NCBI RefSeq assembly: GCF_000003605.2 | Contig: NW_003122415.1 | Span: forward strand, 23,258-61,364 | DNA length: 38,107 nucleotides | Direction of reading: 5' to 3' | Source of the DNA: Saccoglossus kowalevskii | Taxonomy: Eukaryota; Hemichordata; Enteropneusta; Harrimaniidae | Part shown: positions 22,170 through 34,396 of the stretch, piece after piece | Numbering within the stretch: position 1 is the first letter of the stretch | How the letters are laid out: the number at the start of each line of letters is the position of its first letter | Notes under the pieces: model-generated | Database searches by the model: none | Told to the model about the DNA's origin: nothing | The model's input: the letters and a program-made list of their open reading frames with translations, nothing else | Made by a program: the position numbers and the translations under genes

Positions 22170-22889
22170 CAGTATCTGTGTGGTTAAACATCACTGGCAC
22201 AATGAGGGAATGATACAATTTTACAATATGTCTATTTGTGTAGTCTACTCGATGTGTTAGTGGTTTGAGCTCTTCAATAGAGAGAATGTTATTTACTGGA
22301 TCTCTCACTTTTACATAAAATAGTCGTCATGTAGAGTTGTAAGTTGTGAGCCCCTTCTTACACACATTATTATTTCGACATACTTATCACACACAATCTT
22401 TAGATATCAGTATATCCTTTCTCTCCTAAGTACACATCTATTGTTAATGTACCTTGGCAGTTTCGTCATTACTTTCTTGTACTGCTCAACATCCTCTAAC
22501 ACATTCAGATTTCCTCTGGTGATCACACAGAGTCTCATGAGTCACTTTTAATGGACAATTCATTTATTTGAATTTATTCATTTATGAATTTATTCATTTA
22601 TTTTCTTTCTATGGACTTCAGCTACCATAAATTTGTTACCATATTGCTCACTAGAGATACTACTGGCAACACTGAATATCACAAAGATAACAGTTGTTCA
22701 AAATTGACAAGCAAGACTATGGTTTCAGCTATTGTCACTAGCAGTTAAGCTACTACGCTTACCTGACGATCTGGTAATGAGTCCGGCACGCCTGGCTACG
22801 CTGAAGATATTTCTAAGCAAGAGAGAATGTTTAGCTTAGTGTCTAGAAATATTTGGAGACCTCAATGCAAAACTATTAAAAATGTGTTT
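22170..22889. other. Non-coding spacer
   Basis: No gene seen. It contains the 16-bp duplication at 22570-22601. Confidence 0.4.
22570..22601. repeat. Perfect 16-bp tandem duplication
   Basis: GAATTTATTCATTTAT occurs twice in direct succession (22570-22585 and 22586-22601), with a partial unit on the left. Confidence 0.85.
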
Positions 22890-23248
22890 CTATGAGTATG
22901 AGTATGGCACAGTGATTCGTGCAGTAAGCGACAATTGGGTCAATCTGTCTCTCTTCAAACAGACTTTTTTAATTTGTTCGCGAAAAAAACACGTTTCATT
23001 CACTGCAATCAGATAATACACAGCTAGGGCTGGTAGTTCATAATACTTCTGCATTGGCCTAGTGTCATTGTACACATTCTACTCAAAACGGCAACTCCAT
23101 AAGAGCATACTCTGGTACTAGACGTATAAGCCTGGCCTCTGAGATAGCAGACTTCTCGTTTTCCAACCGATGTTTTATGTGCAAAGATCAAGGTTGTTTC
23201 CTGAATACCAGGCTTAATTTCTTCACACCAAAAATCATCTTTATCCAT
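22890..23248 (-). pseudogene. Decayed coding-like fragment on the minus strand, unidentified
   Basis: From 23248 leftwards one frame gives DKDDFWCEEIKPGIQETTLI and onward to a stop at about 23024. An overlapping second frame, open from about 23075 to 22890, continues with PMQKYYELPALAVYYLIAVN. The change of frame near 23050-23070 looks like a single frameshift. A faint extension upstream (SDWAKHTFFLVLTSHNL at about 23265-23315) is in the first frame beyond a stop. Cys-rich and charged content is protein-like, but no domain is recognised. Confidence 0.35.
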
Positions 23249-23655
23249 ACACTTTCATAGATTGTGGGAGGTGAGAACAAGAAAGAATGTATGCTTCGCC
23301 CAGTCAGAATCCTGCGCAGGTATTATTTTAGAAAAGCAGGAGCGCCGAAAAAGCCGTTTTTTCTGTTATGCATCGGGGAAACAATCTACAGCCACATTCC
23401 TTACGACGATTAGCCAATGGGTAAAGCGCACACAAGCATGCCAGTTAACCACACAAACAGTTCACCTTCACCCTCACATTTAGGGGAAAAGATAGCAGTC
23501 AGGATATAGAAAAGGACGATGTAGTAATGAGGAATATGATGACACTGATATAAATACCATGAAACAACATACTGTATAGCAAGATCAAGGAGATGCAGGA
23601 ATAGAGACATGCATTTTATTATTCGTCATTGGTCAATTTTGTGTCACATTTTTGT

Positions 23656-23728
23656 ATTGGAGTTATTATTTTATTATTAATATTGGAGTTATTATTTTAT
23701 TATTATCGGAGTTATGTATTTTATTAAT
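23656..23728. repeat. Tandem repeat, period about 26 bp, three units
   Basis: ATTGGAGTTATTATTTTATT units start at about 23656 and 23682, with a third diverged unit from about 23706 (CGGAGTTATGTATTTTATT). Confidence 0.8.
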
Positions 23729-24434
23729 TTTACCTACGAAGAATAAAAATAAAATGGAGGAACTGATTTCTTTCTCACCGGAACTTCATGGCCATTCCCT
23801 AAATAGACAGGTATTATGATTGCAAACATGCATGCAAGATTGAACTTTTGACATCATGGCTGACAATCTTTAAATACGTCAACATATTTCACACTGTATG
23901 TCTTCGAGGAATGGAATTATTGTTAGTAGTTAGGTATTCACTCTCAAATCAGTAAATCGTGTCCCTAATTCATCATACTCGCATGAGGATGAGCTAATGG
24001 TAATCTTTCTTCATGAACGACGATTCTTTTTGCTAATGAGGCATATAATCTACGGAATTCGCGTTATTTTGTGCGTTTAATATCTGCGAATGGGCAATAT
24101 TGGATTACCAGGATGCACAAATGAGAATCACTACAAACGGTAATGGTGTGGATAAATGGTGATACACTTTCGTCGGTAAAAGTCAAATTAAGATACAGTT
24201 TTTATCCAAAGAAATATAGTGACCAAGACGTGACAGAAAGAATATACATGTGAATATAACAGTACATTGCCGAGTCATGTTAATTTATACCTAGTCAGTA
24301 GCAAACATGTGGTTAGTGACATCAATTCACTTGTCGAGTCATGGCTAGTTATCAAACTTCATTAGTGAAACAAAGTTACTTGTCAAGTAATTTTACAGGT
24401 CGAAGAAATACAAACAAATATTAAATATGAGCTC

Positions 24435-24470
24435 CATAATTATACATAATTATACATAATTATACATAAT
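24435..24470. repeat. 10-bp tandem repeat (CATAATTATA)n
   Basis: Three full units and a partial fourth, perfect. Confidence 0.9.
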
Positions 24471-24490
24471 CGAGATGCAAGGTATACAAC

Positions 24491-24541
24491 AAGGTCAACA
24501 AGATGGCCAAGAAGATCAACAAGATGTCCAAGATAGACAAA
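24491..24541. repeat. 21-bp tandem repeat
   Basis: Units AAGGTCAACAAGATGGCCA(AG) and AAGATCAACAAGATGTCCA(AG), then a partial third. One frame spells a Lys-rich KVNKMAKKINKMSK string, but no longer open frame surrounds it, so I treat it as a simple repeat. Confidence 0.65.
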
Positions 24542-27500
24542 CAGGATTGTTTATTTAGATAAATACTACAAAACATAGAAATAGTTGTTACGAGAAATGG
24601 CAGGTTTTTAGAGAATATAAAAGTCGATATATAAGTTTATGAGATTCTGTACTGATTTTTCCATGGCAACACATAAGCTATGCTATTCAGTCAAGCATAG
24701 TAAGACCTTGTGCAGAAACGCTGCTATTTATGGTTTAGTCATTCTCATCATCTATCTAGTCAGACATTGATAGGACTTGTAGTTTCTATATTTGTTACAT
24801 GACGATTAACTAATTTACATATTAGTAGACAACAAAATAATCGTCAAAAGCGTATATATGCTTGAACGCTGTGTTTGAACCGCAATGTACTATGGGATTG
24901 TGCCTAAACATTACTTTAGTAACTACTATCTTGTCTTGGAACATCAGACTGGCGAGAATTCAATCCTTGTTCAATGTTGATCGTTTGTAATTAACACTTT
25001 TAACTGCTTTGGTAACAGAATTGAAGGCTAGAATAATTAAAAAAAAACACATGCTTATAATAGATTTAATTGTTTGTATTAACCGGAAACAATTACCGAT
25101 CAAACGAAAACTATTTAGGCAGATATTACTGGCAAAAGCTTATCACATCAACATGTTTTACATAGATAATATAGACACCTTTATGAATTGACTCGGTCAT
25201 AGCCAAAGTAGATTTAACCAGTAACCTTGGCAACCGTGTGTTAATTATGCTAAACAAGGACAAACTACTAGCTGATGTAATGAATGTCTAAAAATATATC
25301 TGTAGATAGTCGTGACATTCATGCTTACACAGCTCGCTCACTTAAGTTCTTTTTAGATGAGAACTCGTGATTAGATAGCTATTAGTTTCTGGTCAACTGG
25401 ACAACATAATCACCATCATAATCAAGCTATGTAGCTTTGTTTATACATTGAGCATGTTACTAGGTAAGTAGACATGTTTTCCGATTTAAGTCCTAAATTC
25501 GAAGAATTTATATTTTAATTGTTCTGACTGACAATGTAATGTAATAAGTATAAATCCAAATGATAGGACGTTACATCTTAAAGAATTCTGTCACAACAAT
25601 ACAATTCGTTGAAATAAACTCCCACCCGAATTGGGAGATTGTATGGCGTCTGTGAGTGTATGCACATGTAGACACACGGTCATATATGGTCCGCCGAGCA
25701 CAACACATATAACCTTCCCCATCACATGGAAACTCAGCTACGTGTATGTACGTACGGTGTATACAGGTACTTCACACAATACAGAGATGCCAACCTTTAT
25801 CTTTGACAAATAGTAATGATTAAAATTTACGACGGTGAATATTTTCGACCCTACTGAATATCTAAAAACATACAAGCTGAAGGATTTATATAATTTATAC
25901 AATTTTATTACGCAGTTAACTGTTATCTCCTTCATTTTAGTTCATAATTGAAATTCAGGACTATATAACAACAAATTGAATTGTCAATGTGTGTTTAATG
26001 TTTGACTGCAAGGAATACAATTAACTTGACTTTGAACTTTTATTCAGATCATATTCTCTGAACAATATAATATGACTGAAAACAACTGAGAAGGAATCTG
26101 AATAACTGATATTATTTATGATTAATATTATAATCACATTTGATATGCAGCACATTTGTCCCTTTTAAGCAAACTTTACCCAAGTTTGGCAGAGTGGCAC
26201 GTGACACACCTCGTGACACACCACTTGCTTGTGAGTTAAGAGAGAAGCCAACACTTTGTTGCCCAAATTAGGTCTATACTTTGTCGTATTCTTTGTACCT
26301 AAACCGAATACCTTGCACAATGCACATTTTAATAAAAGATGGTCAGGAGTCCTTTCGTAACTTTTGCCAACATATTACGTCTTTTGGTGCAAATAAAAAT
26401 GATTTGCATCGCCATTGATTTTCACAATACTGTTACAATATCAAAAGAGAAATAGTCACAATGTTGTTTACATACTACACCAACATTAACGGAGTAAAAT
26501 TATTAGGGTCTGAGGGAAAACGGTCGAAGGTTGATCATTATCTTCTACGAATATTTTCAATTGTAGGTAAACTCCCTATGCAAAGCAATTTCCGCTGTGA
26601 TGCTTTCTCGCACGACTTGAACTGCAACATCGTCCTTTGACCTAATAGGTCAAGTCTGTTTTTAACCAATCAGAATGGAGTGTTGTATCGACACAATTCC
26701 CCGTGAATTCCCGAAGGCATTCTGGTAACGCAATGCGGAAGTAAATTATAGATGTCAAAGTACAATCTGTTGGAATTGATTTCATGGTAAAAAAAATGGC
26801 ATGTTGTTTTTAAATAGGGTAATTATCATTTTTTTAAAGGGTAAACTGAATATTGAATTGAGTATTTACCGACTTTCACGGTTGTTGACATGTCATTGTC
26901 GAAGCGTAGGTACCGTGGTTACCATGGTTTACACATTCGCACGATGTTTACGGCGGCATTTGATTACCGGTATTCGGAAAAGTGAAACAATGCTCAAAGA
27001 CCAGATTTTATGAACAGGCAGTCAAATTTGGAGCATTTTGGCAGGGATGGGGGCTTAGCGAACGTGAACCTGAAATTAGTAATGTACCAAAAGTTGGAGA
27101 TGGGTGTTTAGTCGTGCATGGGCGCTGAGTCGGACGAGTATGGTAAAATCGTAGTAATTATTTTCTGTATTGTAATAACGTAATCTAGCCCTCATTTGTA
27201 ATAATTACGCTGAAATAGTAATGATTGATAACAATATATACACACTGGGTGAATTTACCAATTGATCATACAGAGTTGCAGTTCAATCAGATCGTGTGTC
27301 TGGTGCATGTACATGCTCGTATGTATCATCCAATCAGTAGTCTCTACTTATTTATATACATGATGTAATTTAAAAGATTAAAAATAACTAACGATCATTG
27401 TAAGCGAATTAGCGCAGGTGTGATTTAAAATGGAGGTAATAATGAGTCTATTCATGACGTGGGCGTGTTCATAACAAACATAATAGGGTTAGAACAAATG

Positions 27501-28490
27501 AACAAACACAACTGTTGACGGTCGTTGTTTGATGTGGTACATGTTAAAGGTAGTCATACACTGTGTACATTTTGTGTTGGCAGGTTTAGTGAACTCATTA
27601 CACAATTAGATTATCTTTTGCCTTGGGTGTCGGGTGAAAGATAACAACAATGCATTGCCGTATCATCCTATATCACCGGACACCAAGAAGGAAATCAAAT
27701 ATTCATAATTACCATACTGTAGTTGATACCTCAAGACATGTGACACTCTGTATCTGAACATCGACTAAATATGAAGATAGATATGGAGGCTACTCTAATG
27801 TATCACATTATACAAATTGAACATATAACACATAGCCTAGGGTGTTTGCTTATACTAAATAAAATAGGGTAGCTCTGAATTATACGTTGCACACATATAA
27901 AGCCCTTCAAAACGTGTTTCAGTTTTCATGTTTAGACAGTCTTGGTGTCACACTCATACAATTTCGGAGCGGCTTCAAAAGTAGAAGATATTCCAAAAAG
28001 CACTCAAATTACCGGTACAAGTGCAAACATTTGATCGTTATTTCATAGTCCTTGATAATCTTGAATATATTGATATATTATTATTCAAATATACACACGT
28101 GTAAAAAACAACAATAATTATATAGTGCCAACATGCTATGACACACGTGTAAACATAATCAACTTAAGAAGGGTATATTTTATCGTATTTACGTATTAGT
28201 TGCACCAATACCAATGCTGGTTTCACGACAAATGACTGAGCACATATTCTGCAGCACAAATGCAGTGTGGTTATTTCGAGGATACCGAAAAGTATGTACG
28301 AAGACAATACAGCGGGAGTATCGACCGACGCCAAGCGGATGGCCATGCGACGGCGTACTGCCTGAGTGCATACTTTGCGGTATCCTCGTAATCCATCTTT
28401 TTCTCACAATGATACATCATAGGAATGCCGAAATCCAAAAAGTTTGGAACAGATTTGGCGAACTTCTTTGTGTGGGGTCTGGTCCGGTCA
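24542..28490. other. Long gene-poor stretch
   Basis: Mostly AT-rich DNA with no exon-like frame that I can support. Open frames on both strands overlap at 28164-28579 (up to 121 codons), but neither strand shows a domain or splice context, so I do not call a gene. Confidence 0.4.
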
Positions 28491-28496
28491 AACCCT

Positions 28497-28513
28497 GGGG
28501 GCCGCCATGTTTG
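28497..28513 (-). promoter_or_regulatory. YY1-like ATGGCGGCCCCC site
   Basis: On the minus strand the sequence reads AAACATGGCGGCCCCCAG, close to the AAGATGGCGGC core bound by YY1 and often found over start codons. The frame from this ATG stops after six codons and no good donor follows. It shares ATGGCGGCCCCC with the site at 37910-37921. Confidence 0.3.
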
Positions 28514-28599
28514 TTTTTATTATGTATTATTATAATCGTTCCATATTTGGAACTCGCATTTCTTGATATGGTGGGATGAAAAAATCCCCATAAAATACC

Positions 28600-31500
28600 G
28601 CAAAGTTACGGCATGCTGTAACGTATGGCGTTACTGTGACAGATGTATTCTCACTGAATAACTACAAGGCTAAATGAGCTCATAAGCTGCATGTTGTAGC
28701 CATTCGTCATAAGAACAGAAAATGGTCTATTACATATGCAACAAGTTTCAATTATAAATTGCATAATTATAAGTGACGTCACCATATTATACTGTAAAAC
28801 ATTATATTTTAGGTCCACTTCCGTATATATATTTTGAAACCAACATATTGCCTCTTAAAAAAGGCATACATTACTGCTAAAATACTATAATTCTATATTT
28901 AAAACTCCAGGACTTTATCGAGAATCAATTACATTATACAATTTTCAATAAGGTATATCTATCGCATTGTCATCTTTCCCACGTATCTCTCGTTCATGCC
29001 AGAAAGCGTACAGACAGTTACACTGGTTTTGTTCACAGCTGTGTCACAATGAAGTATTAATTCACAGTCGGTGCCTACGATAAAATGACATAAAGTTCAC
29101 AATTAACGGAATGCATATTCAGTCTTACGTACATCCTGTCTGCCAGTGAGAGTTGTCATATATATCGCAGGATATCAGCACATCTCTTGCGTTTTAATCT
29201 ACTATCTCAACCGAGAGTATATTCTGATTCTAGACGTACACTATCTTGCCGTTAGATGAGTGTCGAGATTTGTTGGCCGATTCTCATTCTATGATGATTT
29301 AATGCTTGAATATTATAAATTGTCATACCTAGACGATGTTAAATAATTAAAACCAGCTCCCACTAAATCGATATGTCTCATTGTGAAACTGGCGCCAAAA
29401 CACTCGTGGCTCATTTTAAATACACTCATATCCGCAAGCACAAAAATAAAGAATCAATTCTATTTTTGACAGTGTAGGTGATTTTTAAATCAATATAACT
29501 TCTGAACCACTTGATCACCTCGTGTTTTAGCAATTGACTGATGATAATCCATCATGTACATACGAGTACGTTTATTGAAATATGCCAAGACACTGAAATC
29601 TATGATTGTAACACACCAATGAAGTCTTATTGTTTGTAATCGTGTTTTGTGACTTATTTTCGCATGTGTACATTCATGTTCAATGGAATTTAAACCTATT
29701 TATACGACAACTTGCATACTTTTGGTAGAATTAGTTATATTTACGAGAACAGCACAAACGCAATTGCTTTAACAAGTTGTAGTTAAGGTGTTGTTTATTT
29801 GAAAGAATTTGTTTATGGAAAAATATGTTCATTAGCCTTGTATTTCATTGCATCATGGTTCTAGCAATTACTTTGGTTTTAATGTAGAGACTGGGCTGAT
29901 GTAACCAGGTAACCAGGCATGTTGACCCTAAGATGATGTAGCAATTTATATGCTAATAAATGATTCAATTTTAGTGGAATGATGATGAGTACTAGCATTA
30001 AATATTTATATCACGATTTTACCAACATTATTGTTTAACTGTTTTCGCACCTGTCAACACTACAGTATTCACGTACAAGTATTTAACTGGCTCTTAATAT
30101 GCATAGTTACTTAACATAGCGTTATTTTATCAAATTGTAATACGAACGTAATCATGAAAACATATTGTAATGATAATGTTGTCTTTAAGAAAAAAGATGT
30201 AGGACTACTTGTGTGCGTTTCTATGGAAACATGTTTTGCTTTAGGACTTTATGTCAATCGCGGCAAACACGTGACTGCGTGACTTAGTATTTAGTGGCAT
30301 AGGCAAGTATCACTTGTTAATTATACATGGCAATCGTATTTTATGTTCCCGTCTTAAGTGGTTGACAAATGTCTCATCATATGATGACTCATTCAGGAAA
30401 CATAAATTAGCTGTATTAATCAAGTGCTAGCTGAAGAGGTTATGATACCTCCCAAACCATCATCTGATTCATCGATGGTAGTCTTATATGCTTACATGTT
30501 TTAGGATCGGGAAGATGACATAGTGCCGAGGTATACAAGTGAATGTAAAACTCTATTTTGCTTAATTTAAAATCACTAGAACAGCAAAGTTTGAAATGGT
30601 TGGTGGTTCACGATGACCCTGTTTTTACGAGTGACTAAAGAGGAATAGCTGGTTTTAATAAATGTGGTTTATTTGTTTAAAACGATTCAACAGTGTTTGT
30701 TGAATTGCGTGTTGTTACCACGCGGCTCTCATTAATAACCTAAAGAATTATAATAATTAATTAAGAATATGCTAGGTATATTTTGAAAAAGATATTATTT
30801 GTTTGTAAGTTGAATGACCAAGTTTAATTATCACGATTATTTGGTTAAGATTTATTAAATTCTCACAAATGTATCTGTTGTAGAATCTCATCTCTGCTAA
30901 AACAACAAACGTAACTTGCAGAAACACGGAATAAGCTCCTGGTATTCATACCAATACATCACTCACACGTCCACGAGAAATGTTTATCATTAAACCAGCT
31001 CAATGAAGTCGTCCCCTGATAGAATAGACTACACTGCAGTAGATGAACATTTAGTAATGTCTTAATAATTCATTATAACTCCCTCCATTACACCAAAGAC
31101 AATTTATTTTGATTACACATAGAGTTTACACCCTTATCATGTCAGCCCCGTGTACGGTTTCATTGTCTAGACCAGATAAGGATTGAATATATATCGCGAC
31201 ATATAAAGAGTTTATACAAACAAAGAAAATACTATACATATGCAAGTAAATGGAAAAAATCAAAACCAACACAGACTAGTGATTCCAACAAACGGCAACA
31301 CATATCCCACCTGTCCATTTGAATGCCACCAAAACTATACGACAATATGTTTACATTTATGCAAGTTATCGGATTCATTAAAATGATGAACCTATTAAAA
31401 ATAGGGATATAAATAAAGATATAACACCATGTCATATCGCGCACTATTTTGAACACATAGTTGGTACGGCAGTGTACATTATCAAAGGTGCGAGTAGGTA

Positions 31501-32150
31501 CCGGTACATTTACAATACACCCTAATCGAAAAATCGATAATCAAAGTATGGATCAGACATTTCATTTTACAAGTTCTGGTGACCCAAAGGACATAGTCAG
31601 TCGAAGTGGCATTTGCATGATTTGTGTAGATTTCCCTGCTGAGCACGAATCAGGAATCGTATTAAGACTCCCTAGTGTGTGATAACATGTTATCTGACTA
31701 CATCGCCGGCAAATCGATGTATCTTCACATATTTACATATACATTCAACAAATGAACTAGATTTTCTGAAACGTAGGCAAAGTGTCTAAAATGTGAATTA
31801 TGTAACTATTCATACAGCTCAGTCTCGTTTATATCATATTCGTAAACAATATTCGACTAATGATATACAAATTTAAAAAAATGTAACCATGGCAACAATG
31901 CGGTATCGATAGTATACGTCAATTGTACACTACGTGACAGTTATGAATATTTAAACACGCAGAGTTGACCAGTGCGTTCCCAGGAGACTGTCCAATTGAC
32001 TCTGTCCATTCAATAGCATTTTGAAAATTAATTTAATCTTTAATTTATCTCTATAGAACCTTTCCAATCGTTAAAATCAACATATATATAGATGAGTCGG
32101 AAGCGTGTACAGAAGACGAAATATGATAGCGTTGTCCGGTACGTCACCAG
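28600..32150. other. Long stretch without a recognised gene
   Basis: AT-rich and non-coding as far as I can tell. A TTTTGGCGCC E2F-like motif (minus strand) at about 29391-29400 is the only motif I noticed. A 73-codon plus-strand frame at 31461-31682 has somewhat protein-like composition but no start or splice context to support it. Confidence 0.4.
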
Positions 32151-32151
32151 T

Positions 32152-32157
32152 TTTATT
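32152..32157 (-). terminator. Poly(A) signal of the GPCR gene
   Basis: AATAAA on the minus strand, about 32 bp past the stop codon of the receptor. It implies a very short 3' UTR. More distal signals could also be used. Confidence 0.45.
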
Positions 32158-32188
32158 ACATTTGCATGTCCGGTTATTTAAACAAGAA

Positions 32189-33565
32189 TTAAATACATCT
32201 ACCACAGGTCAACTTCCAGAAGGTTTTTCGGAAATCAACATTGAAGAAACCATAAATTAATGGGTTTAGCGCAGAATTTACGTATCCAAGCCACACTGAG
32301 GAACTGATGAGTATAGGTGGGATATGACAATTCCCACAAAAAGGTTCGATTACATAGATGAGAAAAAATGGAAGCCAGCAGAAAACAAAACACCCGATAA
32401 CAATTGCCAAAGTTTTAGCAATTTTACTCTCTCTCCGCAAGAGCATACGCTCTCGCTTTGTTTCGTCGAACTTCCTTTTTAGTGGAGAGTGTATGCTTCC
32501 ACTTCGCAGCGAATCGGTGTCACTCAAAGAATATCTTTTTATTGTTCGTTTTCCAGCAACAGAAAGGGTCTGTAAATTATCGTCACTTCTCTCAACTCGT
32601 TTATCTGCATCGTCATTTAACGACGCCGCTCTGCTCCTCTGGCGACTATCCACGAATGAAAGATTGTGGTTGTTGTCACCTGTAGAACCATAATTCGTGT
32701 TCATCAATTCTGTTCTCGTTTGACAGTTGTTGTTCCGAATGACAGCTGCCACACATAGCTGTTTTTTTCTCGGTGTTCCAGGCTCACTACCACTTCGATA
32801 ATCGTCGCTATAGCAACTGAGTTGTGGGGATTCCTCCTCTGCTATGAGGCATTTTTTTCGACGAATTGTGCTTCTTCTGCTGTCCCCAATGCTTCCAAAT
32901 CGTTTCTCACTATCACTGGCTACACGGAAGATCCTTGCGTAAACAAACACCATGACAAGTAGTGGTATGTAAAATGATCCACACGCCGAGTAAATTACGT
33001 ACCCTGGTTCTTTAGTCAACTCACATCTGGATGGATCACTACCGTGCTCGGGGTCTTTCCAGCCAAATAGAGGAGGAGAGGTGATCAAGACCGAAGCCAC
33101 CCACACCACTGCAATCATTGAGAAGCAATGTCGCTTAGAGCGCCGTGTCACGTATCGAAGAGGCTGCGTTATGGCAAAATATCTATCGAGACTGATGCAA
33201 CACAAGTTTAAGATAGATGCTGTACACAGTAACACGTCCATAGATATCCATATATCACAGAAGACAATGCCTAACCACCATTTACCGGTGGTTTCCCCAA
33301 GCACATGAAACGGCATGACCAATATGGCTACAAGTAAATCAGCCCATGCTAAGGACACGATATAATAATTAGTTACAGTGCGAAGTCGTCGTTGAGAATG
33401 AACCGCTGCGATCACAAGTACATTGCCGATAATCGCCGATAGTACAATTATGGAGAGCACAATTATAATCAACAACTGTGGATATAATTCAAACTGGAAA
33501 ACCGGACACGTATTCTCACCTTCCTCACAAGTGATGTTAACAGTAGAGTTGTGATCTCCATACAT
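32189..33565 (-). CDS. Class A biogenic-amine GPCR (dopamine D2 / octopamine / adrenergic-like), single exon
   Basis: A complete 458-residue receptor in one exon, Met at 33565-33563, TAA at 32191-32189. It should sit in the plasma membrane and couple amine binding to a G protein. Seven hydrophobic segments are evident. Key residues: N-glycosylation sites N6 and N10; GN48 (TM1), D76 (TM2), C103-C181 disulfide, D110 (the amine-binding Asp of TM3), DRY 127-129, W155 (TM4), S193 and S197 with A194 between (TM5 serines for phenolic or catechol ligands), P201, FVFCWLPFF 393-401 (TM6), Y428 and NPLIY 434-438 (TM7), and C454/C457 for palmitoylation. The third loop is about 165 residues with basic PKA-like sites (RRST 230, KRYS 343, RRES 377), and the tail is short. 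That architecture suggests Gi/o coupling. TM6-TM7 look most like D2 receptors, TM5 more like octopamine or alpha-adrenergic receptors, so the ligand is left open. Confidence 0.95.
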   Translation of the reverse strand: MYGDHNSTVNITCEEGENTCPVFQFELYPQLLIIIVLSIIVLSAIIGNVLVIAAVHSQRRLRTVTNYYIVSLAWADLLVAILVMPFHVLGETTGKWWLGIVFCDIWISMDVLLCTASILNLCCISLDRYFAITQPLRYVTRRSKRHCFSMIAVVWVASVLITSPPLFGWKDPEHGSDPSRCELTKEPGYVIYSACGSFYIPLLVMVFVYARIFRVASDSEKRFGSIGDSRRSTIRRKKCLIAEEESPQLSCYSDDYRSGSEPGTPRKKQLCVAAVIRNNNCQTRTELMNTNYGSTGDNNHNLSFVDSRQRSRAASLNDDADKRVERSDDNLQTLSVAGKRTIKRYSLSDTDSLRSGSIHSPLKRKFDETKRERMLLRRESKIAKTLAIVIGCFVFCWLPFFLIYVIEPFCGNCHIPPILISSSVWLGYVNSALNPLIYGFFNVDFRKTFWKLTCGRCI

Positions 33566-33581
33566 AACTGTTTTGTTTGGA

Positions 33582-33611
33582 TTATACTACTGATCTTTGT
33601 CTTCGTTTCAT
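33582..33611 (-). CDS. Upstream ORF 2 in the GPCR leader (9 residues)
   Basis: MKRRQRSVV then TAA, ending 16 bp before the receptor ATG. Its start codon overlaps the stop of upstream ORF 1 (ATGA). It is too short for a known peptide function. If transcribed as predicted it would reduce or regulate receptor translation by reinitiation. Confidence 0.35.
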   Translation of the reverse strand: MKRRQRSVV

Positions 33612-33631
33612 TCTCGTTCTGGAATCTTCAT
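33608..33631 (-). CDS. Upstream ORF 1 in the GPCR leader (7 residues)
   Basis: MKIPERE then TGA, between the predicted cap site (about 33685) and the receptor ATG. The TGA shares bases with the next ATG. The translation claim is inference from position only. Confidence 0.35.
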   Translation of the reverse strand: MKIPERE

Positions 33632-33710
33632 TACTCAGTTTACCTGCTCGTATGTTCGTATGTGAGTGAGAAAACTACACAATCTTTCTAAGAACAGACC
33701 ACAGTTTCAT

Positions 33711-33718
33711 TTATATAG
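33711..33718 (-). promoter_or_regulatory. TATA box of the GPCR gene
   Basis: CTATATAA (followed by ATGAAAC) on the minus strand, preceded by CCACCC, about 150 bp upstream of the receptor start. A cap site about 30 bp downstream would give a leader of roughly 120 nt. It could be mimicry in AT-rich DNA, but it is well placed. Confidence 0.5.
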
Positions 33719-33719
33719 G

Positions 33720-34378
33720 GGTGGTCGGCTGTTTGTAGCGATACACAAATTGCGGAAATATTGGTTATTAACAATACACAACATATCTACTTCAATATTG
33801 GTATTTACACGCAGGAATGATTAGAAATCAATGTGATTCATACAGGTGACGGCGTCTGTATACATCAAGTCAACTATGTGTCTACGCCTGACAGGTTGTG
33901 AGATAATGCAGAGCAGTAAATCGGTCGTTTTATATTCTATCTGGGTACGAATCTTACCATGTGTGCAAATTGCGGCTCTTTGAGTTAGCGTTTTCAACTT
34001 ACTAGTGACAATAGCGAACTCATATTCAATGTAATTCGAACGATATCCACTGAATTAAAATGCGGGACATTTTCCGGACAATTATTAGAATATGAATATT
34101 TAGAAGTAATTTGTATACTATAAACATTATTGGTCAATTTACTCAAGACGTGTTTTCGTTTATGATTCTGAAAAAACACACACAATGTTTAATAAAATAT
34201 ATGGAAACCCACTTTAGGCAGTTTTTTCACGCATGACAACCCACAGTAAAGTTGCTAAGATACTCCATTACTTATCTATAACACATACGATGATTATGTT
34301 CATCATTATTGAAATTTTCCCTCAAAAACACGTTGTCAACAATTTCTAAACAAATGGGGCAACTAGATGCAATAAATA
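33720..34378. other. Upstream flank of the GPCR gene
   Basis: No exon recognised. It would hold the distal promoter if the TATA box is used. Nothing specific beyond that is seen. Confidence 0.4.
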
Positions 34379-34396
34379 CAAACAAACAAACAAACA
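34379..34396. repeat. (CAAA)n microsatellite
   Basis: About four and a half perfect CAAA units. Confidence 0.9.

Noticed and set aside
24491-24541. Lys-rich repeat peptide from the 21-bp repeat
   Set aside because: The frame is not open beyond the repeat and there is no gene context.
28164-28579. Overlapping open frames on both strands (up to 121 codons)
   Set aside because: No domain or splice context on either strand; the locally higher GC content lowers stop frequency in all frames.
31461-31682. 73-codon plus-strand frame with somewhat protein-like content
   Set aside because: No recognisable domain, no conserved start or splice sites and no continuation on either side.
32358-33308. Plus-strand open frames of 75-111 codons
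   Set aside because: They are antisense shadows of the GPCR coding exon.
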